IMG/VR virus record: IMGVR_UViG_3300025435_001056
Span: 112,633-176,632 of that record
Length of the DNA: 64,000 nt
Origin: a virus
Direction: 5' to 3' (one strand)
Program-made: the position numbers and the translations under genes
Notes under the pieces: generated by a model
Databases searched by the model: none
The model's input: only the letters and a program-made list of their open reading frames with translations
What the model was told of the DNA's origin: nothing
Shown: in pieces, positions 58,230-64,000 of the stretch
Position numbering within the stretch: the first letter of the stretch is position 1
How the letters are laid out: the number at the start of each line of letters is the position of its first letter

Positions 58230-58246
58230 TTACTTAGGAGAACCAA

Positions 58247-58510
58247 ATGTCTAACAACAGAACTTTTAACACAGCGGAACAGGCCAAACTTACCCAAATT
58301 ATCAACGAAGGTATGCAAGTCACCATGGAGATTGAAACACTCACAGGTGGACTTAATGATACTATCAAAGCCGTAGCAGAAGAATTAGACATCAAACCCA
58401 ATATTCTTAAGAAGGCTATCAAGTTGGCACACAAGAGCGAATTTGGTCGTGAACAACAGGATCACGAATTATTAGAAACAATTTTGACCACAGTGGGGAA
58501 AACACTCTAA
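58247..58510 (+). CDS. dsbA: T4 DsbA-like dsDNA-binding protein (87 aa)
   Basis: The helical protein contains GLNDTIKAVAEELDIKPNIL and KKAIKLAHKSEFGREQQDHE, a pattern matching T4 DsbA, a small protein that binds double-stranded DNA near late promoters and helps late transcription. Length (87) is close to T4 DsbA (89). The gene has its own host-type promoter, and an operator-like repeat suggests self-regulation. Presence of DsbA supports the late-promoter reading of the (A/G/C)TAAATA motif. Confidence 0.8.
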   Translation: MSNNRTFNTAEQAKLTQIINEGMQVTMEIETLTGGLNDTIKAVAEELDIKPNILKKAIKLAHKSEFGREQQDHELLETILTTVGKTL

Positions 58511-58513
58511 TTA

Positions 58514-59290
58514 ATGCCAGCAGATATCCTTGTCAAATATTGCGGGTTTCCAGCTCTAGAGATTGAACTAGATGCCAGTTCTGTGCGTGATAGCTACAAG
58601 GAACTGGTTAGGAAAAACAGCCAACAGCCGGCCATCAGCAGAGATCCTTGTCGTTACACCGTGGACTATCTGCAACAGCTGGCTCTAGAAGCTCGCACAG
58701 TGCTGGGATGGGATTGGATCGAAGATTCGTACGATCTTAATACCACAACTAAACTGCACAAGGACATAGAAACTTATCTAGCTCGTGGGTTTGAAAATAT
58801 ACCCGAAGAGCATGATCACTTATGTCATGAACTGCACTACGCGATACATGCTGTGCAGGCCGGCAACACTAGAGGCGAGTGGATACAGGTCGAATGGTTC
58901 AATGATGATTCGATCGCTATGCCGGACGATCTTGGGTTCTCGTGCAATCTAAAGTTTGGCGATGTAAAACTGCAAAATCCTTACGTGGGACATGATCCGG
59001 CTTTTCTTACCATGCAGAATGATTTTGACAATGTAGCACAGACCTGCAGGTTTCACGACATTATAAAACCCGGTATCAATATCATGATACGACCATATGC
59101 ATTTAACCCTGATAAAAATTACCTGCCTCGATTGAAAAGCCATGCACCAGAGTGGTTTGAACAACACGGAGCCGAACGCATAATGAGATATACCGGTTGG
59201 CCTTGTGTGGGATCTGTGTTAAACTTAGATGTGTTACAAGACATAGCCAACAGCCCGGTATTTGAGTTGAAAAATGTTACAGTGGTATAA
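58514..59290 (+). CDS. Conserved phage protein (258 aa)
   Basis: The product begins MPADILVKYCGFPALEIELD and includes EEHDHLCHELHYAIHAVQAG and NDFDNVAQTCRFHDIIKPGI. Histidine-rich stretches (EEHDHLCHELHYAIH) could bind metal, but no named family fits. It sits between DsbA and the DNA polymerase, so it may be part of the replication/transcription region. Starts three bases after the dsbA stop. Confidence 0.7.
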   Translation: MPADILVKYCGFPALEIELDASSVRDSYKELVRKNSQQPAISRDPCRYTVDYLQQLALEARTVLGWDWIEDSYDLNTTTKLHKDIETYLARGFENIPEEHDHLCHELHYAIHAVQAGNTRGEWIQVEWFNDDSIAMPDDLGFSCNLKFGDVKLQNPYVGHDPAFLTMQNDFDNVAQTCRFHDIIKPGINIMIRPYAFNPDKNYLPRLKSHAPEWFEQHGAERIMRYTGWPCVGSVLNLDVLQDIANSPVFELKNVTVV

Positions 59291-59370
59291 CACTATGATA
59301 ATTACAGTATGAGTCGCTCACATCACGAGCATGAATCAAGGTCAGTGGGCCATAAGCCACAAGGAGAACG

Positions 59371-62025
59371 ATGTATATTGACGCCTTATTTGATCGTGAA
59401 CACGATCGCATACATGTAGTTGAGCGCAGAGATAGCGAGCGAAAATATTGCGAGTATCCGGCCAACTATGTTTTTTATTATCAAGATCCTCGTGGTAAAT
59501 TTCAAAGTATATTTGGGACACCAGTCAGTAGATTTTCAACTCGCAACAACAAAGAGTTTCGCAAAGAACTCAAAATGCAGTCCAGCAAACGATTGTTTGA
59601 AAGCGATATCAACCCAGTGTTCCGTTGTCTTGAAGACAACTACAAAGGTCAAGATGCACCCAAACTAAATGTAGCGTTCTTTGACATTGAGGTTGACTTT
59701 GATCCTGATCGTGGATTTAGTCGACCCGAAGATCCATTCAACCCTATCACAGCTATTAGTGTCTACTTACAATGGTTGGAACAACTAGTGACTCTGGTAA
59801 TTCCGCCCAAACATATGAGTGCCGAAACTGCCAAAGAAATTGCCGGGCAGTTTGAGAATACTGTTGTATTCACCGACGAAGGTGAAATGTTAAAAACATT
59901 CCTGGATCTCATTGAAGATGCTGATGCATTGTCTGGGTGGAATAGCGAAGGCTTTGATATACCGTACACTATTAATCGTGTCACCCGTGTGCTCAGCCGA
60001 GATGACACACGAAGATTTTGTTTATGGAATCAATATCCTAAAAAGCGTACCTTTGAACGTTTTGGTGCGGAAAACGAAACATACGATTTGATTGGTCGTG
60101 TACACATGGACTATATGCAACTGTATAGAAAATATACCTATGAAGAACGGCACAGTTATAGTTTAGATGCCATTGGCGAATACGAGTTAGAAGAATCAAA
60201 AACTGCTTTTGAAGGTACCCTAGATCAGCTGTATAATCAAAACTTCAAAACATTTATTGAATATAACAGACAAGATACATTACTGTTAGCCAAGCTGGAC
60301 AAAAAGTTAAAGTTCTTGGATCTTGCCAACACACTGGCACATGAAAATACAGTGCTGTTGCAAACCACCATGGGTGCTGTAGCTGTAACTGAACAGGCCA
60401 TCATCAATGAAGCACACGAACGTGGTATGGTAGTGCCCAACAGGAAAGAGCGGTATAGTGACGAAGATACACAGGCTGCAGGTGCTTATGTTGCTTACCC
60501 AAGAAAAGGAATCCACGAATATGTTGGATCAATAGATATCAATAGTCTGTACCCATCTGCAATTCGCGCACTCAACATGGGACCCGAAACCATTGTTGGG
60601 CAACTGCGCCCTGTCATGACAGATCGATATATTGCTGATAAGATGCGTGCAGGATCAAGTTTTGCTGCCGCATGGGAAGGTTTATTTGCCACGCTAGAAT
60701 ATACAGCAGTAATGGAAATGCAGACCGGTACAGAAGTCACGGTGGATTGGCAAGATGGTGAAGAAAGCGTACACAGTGCTGCAGAAGTATGGAAGATTGT
60801 GTTTGACTCGAATCGACCCTGGATGATCAGTGCCAATGGCACGATCTTCACCTATGAACGAGAAGCAGTAATTCCCGGACTACTTAAACGCTGGTATGCT
60901 GAACGTAAAGAGATGCAGGCCAGACTCAAGGAGGCAAAAAATGCAGAAGACGAGGAATACTGGGACAAGCGACAGTTGGTTAAAAAAATCAATCTTAACA
61001 GTCTCTATGGTGCTATCCTTAATCCTGGTTGTAGATTTTTTGATAAACGCATCGGACAAAGTACCACACTAACCGGACGCAGCATTGCCAAACACATGGA
61101 CGCCTATGTGAACGAATGTATCACCGGTCAGTATGACCATGTAGGAGAAGCAATCATTTACGGTGACACTGACTCTTGTTATTTCACTGCCTATCCTGTA
61201 CTCAAAGATGATATAGAAAAGGGTAACATGACCTGGAGTCGTGAAACCGCAGTTCAGTTATATAATTCAATTGCTGACCAAGTCAATGACAGTTTTCCAG
61301 GATTCATGGAGACTGCATTCCATGTGCCTAGAGAAATGGGATCAGTGATTCGTGGCGGTCGAGAGATTGTAGCTTCAAAAGGCCTGTTTATCACCAAGAA
61401 GCGATATGCTGTCTTGTACTATGATAAAGAAAATAAACGGGTAGATACCCACGGTTTACCTGGCAAGGTCAAGGCCATGGGTTTAGATTTAAAAAGATCA
61501 GACACCCCCAAAGTAATTCAAGATTTTTTAAGCGAGATTTTAAATGATGTCCTGATCGGCAGTACTCGAGATCAAATTATTCAAAAAATTCGAGAGTTTA
61601 AATATAAATTCAAAGAGCGTCCGGGTTGGGAAAAAGGCAGTCCCAAACGTGTCAACAATTTGACCAAGTACGCCAAAGAAGAAGAACGCCTAGGCAAAGC
61701 CAACATGCCAGGACATGTACGTGCGGCCATTAACTGGAACAATCTACGCCGAATGAACAGTGACAAATATAGTCTACAAATTGTTGACGGTATGAAAACC
61801 ATTGTATGCAAACTAAAACAAAATCCTCTGGGTTGGACCAGTATCGGATATCCCACAGATGAATTGCACCTACCACAGTGGTTTAAAGATTTGCCGTTTG
61901 ATGATTCAGAAATGGAAGCCACAGTGGTAGATCAAAAATTGGATAATTTGCTAAGTGTGCTAGAATGGGATCTAGCAAGTGCTACCAATACCGAAAATAC
62001 TTTTCAAGCATTATTTGAGTGGTGA
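59371..62025 (+). CDS. 43: Family-B DNA polymerase (T4 gp43-like, 884 aa)
   Basis: All landmarks are visible: ExoI FFDIEVD with D105 and E107, ExoII GWNSEGFDIPYTINRV, ExoIII YNRQDTLLLAKLD, polymerase motif A DINSLYPSAIRALNMGPET near 389, motif B KKINLNSLYGAILN, and motif C YGDTDS near 597-602. The length is close to T4 gp43 (898). The C-terminal NTFQALFEW is positioned like the clamp-binding tail. The AAGGAG site is eight bases before the ATG. It acts with the clamp loader (21367) and clamp (63152). Confidence 0.97.
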   Translation: MYIDALFDREHDRIHVVERRDSERKYCEYPANYVFYYQDPRGKFQSIFGTPVSRFSTRNNKEFRKELKMQSSKRLFESDINPVFRCLEDNYKGQDAPKLNVAFFDIEVDFDPDRGFSRPEDPFNPITAISVYLQWLEQLVTLVIPPKHMSAETAKEIAGQFENTVVFTDEGEMLKTFLDLIEDADALSGWNSEGFDIPYTINRVTRVLSRDDTRRFCLWNQYPKKRTFERFGAENETYDLIGRVHMDYMQLYRKYTYEERHSYSLDAIGEYELEESKTAFEGTLDQLYNQNFKTFIEYNRQDTLLLAKLDKKLKFLDLANTLAHENTVLLQTTMGAVAVTEQAIINEAHERGMVVPNRKERYSDEDTQAAGAYVAYPRKGIHEYVGSIDINSLYPSAIRALNMGPETIVGQLRPVMTDRYIADKMRAGSSFAAAWEGLFATLEYTAVMEMQTGTEVTVDWQDGEESVHSAAEVWKIVFDSNRPWMISANGTIFTYEREAVIPGLLKRWYAERKEMQARLKEAKNAEDEEYWDKRQLVKKINLNSLYGAILNPGCRFFDKRIGQSTTLTGRSIAKHMDAYVNECITGQYDHVGEAIIYGDTDSCYFTAYPVLKDDIEKGNMTWSRETAVQLYNSIADQVNDSFPGFMETAFHVPREMGSVIRGGREIVASKGLFITKKRYAVLYYDKENKRVDTHGLPGKVKAMGLDLKRSDTPKVIQDFLSEILNDVLIGSTRDQIIQKIREFKYKFKERPGWEKGSPKRVNNLTKYAKEEERLGKANMPGHVRAAINWNNLRRMNSDKYSLQIVDGMKTIVCKLKQNPLGWTSIGYPTDELHLPQWFKDLPFDDSEMEATVVDQKLDNLLSVLEWDLASATNTENTFQALFEW

Positions 62026-62026
62026 T

Positions 62027-63091
62027 ATGAAAAAACTCAGTGAACTTGTTGCTTACAAAAACGAACTAGATCGTTTATCTACAGAATCTGCACGGACCAC
62101 TACCAACACAGAACTGAGTAAAATTACTCATGTGACACAGTCAGATCAACTAACAAAACAACTGGCCCAACTTGATAGTGATTTTGTAAAATTTCAGGAC
62201 ACATTTAATCAAATCAGACAAGATCTGCAGGATCAAATTTCTGAGGCAGAACGACCTTGGATTGTGGATGCTTATCGTCGTTACGACCAGGGCGAAGCCG
62301 ATCATGCCGAGGATATTCTTAATTTGCGACAAGCCAACTCGATTGATTCTACACCATTTCGTACCAAACTAACACAGTATGCTGATTGGAAATATCCAGC
62401 CATGATCATTCGACCCGGTTTAGAATCATTTATTGACGACATGGTGGCCTATGATCCGCTTTATTTGATAGATCTGTCCTATGATTTTCTACGTCCAGCA
62501 ATGGACAAGTTTAATGAACGCTATCAAAATCGTCTTAGACCCTACGTGGTTCGAGAGGACCCGGATGCAGAAATATTAAAACAATTGCCCGATTCACAGT
62601 TTGGATTGTGTTTGGCCTTTAACTATTTTAATTTTAGACCGTTTGCAATAATCAAAAAATATCTAGAAGAAGTTTACCAAAAGCTCAAACCTGGTGGCAC
62701 TTTTGTGTTTACTTTCAACGACTGTGATCGACGCAGCGCTGTAGAACTGGTCGAAAATTATTATTGTTGTTACACCCCGGGTCACCTAGTACGTGAATTG
62801 GTTACTACAGTGGGCTACAACATTGTGTATTCTTGGAACGATAGTGGACCTACCACTTGGCTCGAAGTACAACGGCCCGGCACCTTAAATTCTTTAAAAG
62901 GTGGACAAACTCTGGCTAAGATATTACCAATACCCGAACCAGAACCAGAGCCATCAGCGGATATCACAACTCTAAACAATCTTAGATTGCAAGTATTGGC
63001 ATTGAATCTATACAACCCCGATCATGTCAAATACGGCTTTGGAGAAGCCAAACTAAGAGCAATATTGGCCGAACAGGACAAGGAAAATTAA
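62027..63091 (+). CDS. SAM-dependent methyltransferase with N-terminal coiled coil (354 aa)
   Basis: Residues 1-90 are helical and coiled-coil-like (LTKQLAQLDSDFVKFQDTFN). The middle FGLCLAFNYFNFRP and KLKPGGTFVFTFNDCDRRSA block matches the late strands of class I methyltransferases, although a clear motif I glycine cluster is not visible. The C-terminal PIPEPEPEPS linker leads to a short helical tail. The ATG two bases after the polymerase stop indicates a shared transcript. The target is unknown. Confidence 0.65.
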   Translation: MKKLSELVAYKNELDRLSTESARTTTNTELSKITHVTQSDQLTKQLAQLDSDFVKFQDTFNQIRQDLQDQISEAERPWIVDAYRRYDQGEADHAEDILNLRQANSIDSTPFRTKLTQYADWKYPAMIIRPGLESFIDDMVAYDPLYLIDLSYDFLRPAMDKFNERYQNRLRPYVVREDPDAEILKQLPDSQFGLCLAFNYFNFRPFAIIKKYLEEVYQKLKPGGTFVFTFNDCDRRSAVELVENYYCCYTPGHLVRELVTTVGYNIVYSWNDSGPTTWLEVQRPGTLNSLKGGQTLAKILPIPEPEPEPSADITTLNNLRLQVLALNLYNPDHVKYGFGEAKLRAILAEQDKEN

Positions 63092-63100
63092 CCATAACAG

Positions 63101-63129
63101 TTGTAAAATCTAAATAACCCCTGTACAAT
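63101..63129 (+). promoter_or_regulatory. Sigma70-type promoter for the sliding clamp
   Basis: TTGTAA (63101-63106) and TACAAT (63124-63129) are 17 bases apart, and AAGGAG precedes the ATG. A CTAAATA motif at 63110-63116 lies inside the spacer, so both promoter types may be combined. Confidence 0.6.
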
Positions 63130-63151
63130 AAACAAATAAGGAGAATTACCC

Positions 63152-63874
63152 ATGAGAGATCATTTATTGGATTTAGTAGAACACACATACGATCTAGGTT
63201 GCATTGACCTGGTCAAAATTACCGGCGACGACAAGGCCACATCTATTGCAGGACTGGCTGAGGACAAGAGCCTTATTGTAAACGGTGAGTTTGCAGGACC
63301 TGTTGCTGATTTCATTGGCACTTTTGGCATGCCAAATCTAAACAAGTTGAAGATTTTATTGAACTTGGAACCCTACAGAGAAAAAGCCAAGTTGACTATT
63401 ACTCGCAAGGATACCGGTGCACTGGATCAGTTGACTTTTGAAAATGCCGAAGGCGACTTTAAGAACAGTTATCGTTTTATGGCCACAGAAATTATCAATG
63501 GCAAACTCAAAGATGTCAAAATGAAACCAGTTACTTGGAATGTGGAATTTGTACCCACAGTGGCCTCTATTCAACGACTCAAGATGCAGGCCAGTGCCAA
63601 TGCCGAAGAAACCAATTTCAAAGCCCGCACCGATGGAACAGATTTAAAATTTTATTTTGGTGATCACTCAACTCATGCCGGTAATTTTGTGTTTCAGGCC
63701 AATGTGGGCGGACAACTCAAGCGTGAGTGGTCTTGGCCAGTAAAAGTTGTGATCAGCATTTTGGATTTGACCGGTGACAAGACCATGCGCATCAGCGACG
63801 AAGGCGTGGCTGAGATTACCGTCAACAGCGGTGTTGGTGTTTATACTTACAAAATTCCAGCACAATCTAAGTAA
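63152..63874 (+). CDS. 45: Sliding clamp (T4 gp45-like, 240 aa)
   Basis: The protein shows the two-fold repeated beta-alpha-beta clamp pattern of gp45 (T4: 228 residues), with segments LVKITGDDKATSIAGLAEDK, TFGMPNLNKLKILLNL, YRFMATEIINGKLKDVKMKP and DLTGDKTMRISDEGVAEITV. It would form a ring on DNA that tethers the polymerase and, in T4, also activates late transcription. It has a good AAGGAG site. Confidence 0.93.
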   Translation: MRDHLLDLVEHTYDLGCIDLVKITGDDKATSIAGLAEDKSLIVNGEFAGPVADFIGTFGMPNLNKLKILLNLEPYREKAKLTITRKDTGALDQLTFENAEGDFKNSYRFMATEIINGKLKDVKMKPVTWNVEFVPTVASIQRLKMQASANAEETNFKARTDGTDLKFYFGDHSTHAGNFVFQANVGGQLKREWSWPVKVVISILDLTGDKTMRISDEGVAEITVNSGVGVYTYKIPAQSK

Positions 63875-63877
63875 CCA

Positions 63878-64000
63878 ATGTCTCAGGATAATTTAACTGT
63901 CAAACAGTCAGACTACGCCGTCTTCCTTCCAGCCATTTCGGGCTTTTATGCTACCTTTGTAGGCAAACAGCGTGATCCGGTCAATGGACCTTATGTAGAT
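63878..64000 (+). CDS. Truncated gene at window end (41 aa visible)
   Basis: The open frame MSQDNLTVKQSDYAVFLPAI continues SGFYATFVGKQRDPVNGPYV into the right edge with no stop. The DYAVFLPAISGFY...GKQR start resembles a group of T4-like phage proteins that carry a DSGGFQ (transglycosylase-like) motif further on, but that part is outside the window, so the identification is from memory and weak. The ATG begins three bases after the clamp stop. Confidence 0.6.
   Translation, partial: MSQDNLTVKQSDYAVFLPAISGFYATFVGKQRDPVNGPYVD

Noticed and set aside
59309-59419. Short frame starting MSRSHHEHES before the polymerase
   Set aside because: It overlaps the polymerase start in another frame, is only about 36 codons, and the AAGGAG site fits the polymerase ATG.

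Overview
This window looks like part of a large, T4-superfamily myovirus genome (tailed phage) from an aquatic environment. The evidence is a family-B DNA polymerase (gp43-like, 59371-62025), a sliding clamp (gp45-like, 63152-63874), a clamp-loader AAA+ subunit (gp44-like, 21367-22287), a DsbA-like late-transcription DNA-binding protein (58247-58510), a phage GroES (20688-21086), PhoH, several tail-fibre-type proteins, dense packing with 1-4 nt stop/start overlaps, and a recurrent T4-late-promoter-like heptamer (A/G/C)TAAATA. A host in the Betaproteobacteria is suggested, not proven, by a Bug/TctC-type substrate-binding protein (30512-31486) and a small host-like lipoprotein (4381-4674).

Layout. 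1-7106: a RimK-like ATP-grasp ligase cut by the left edge, a self-contained surface-protein unit (GH-like domain plus DUF4214) flanked by terminators, a run of very small genes driven by repeated GGTTGACC-type sigma70 promoters, and a twitch-type radical SAM protein. 7107-10207: a structured 356-nt leader, a SleB-type endolysin, an IF-1 homologue with an apparent AUA start, an Fe/Mn superoxide dismutase, an HNH endonuclease and an A-type Fe-S carrier. 10262-18726: six fibre/adhesin-like proteins. 18772-23987: small conserved phage genes, a DnaE-like fragment, GroES, clamp loader, an SGNH protein and a HAD phosphatase. 23977-26470 (minus strand): radical SAM/SPASM, a P-loop protein and PhoH. 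26649-29166: two conserved hypotheticals, a second SGNH protein and a minus-strand methyltransferase. 29258-34462: a tightly coupled metabolic cassette (diiron protein, GATase, TctC, sulfotransferase-like protein, Asp-hydroxylase-like protein, P-loop protein, APS-kinase/nucleotidyltransferase fusion, DUF2061). 34480-38302: DnaJ and ClpA. 38309-40885: small virion-like proteins, a nucleotidyltransferase and a glycosyltransferase. 40953-55281: a late operon of very large modular proteins (1451, 620 and 1223 aa) plus ParB-like, Dps-like, deaminase and methyltransferase genes. 55391-58114: two 2OG-Fe(II) oxygenase-like genes and a minus-strand two-part protein. 58247-64000: DsbA, DNA polymerase, methyltransferase, sliding clamp and a truncated last gene.

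Together the genes suggest a phage that brings replication proteins, chaperones and a Clp unfoldase, iron and oxidative-stress functions (SOD, Fe-S carrier, Dps, diiron protein), and a large set of small-molecule modification enzymes. The most striking sequence-level feature is promoter geometry: at several sites a consensus -10 box (TATAAT/TATACT) is followed by exactly six bases and then ATG, which predicts leaderless mRNAs, and the late-type heptamer is repeatedly followed by five bases and ATG. Two of these starts are bracketed by long inverted repeats that resemble operators. No tRNA gene, CRISPR array, integrase or insertion sequence was seen.
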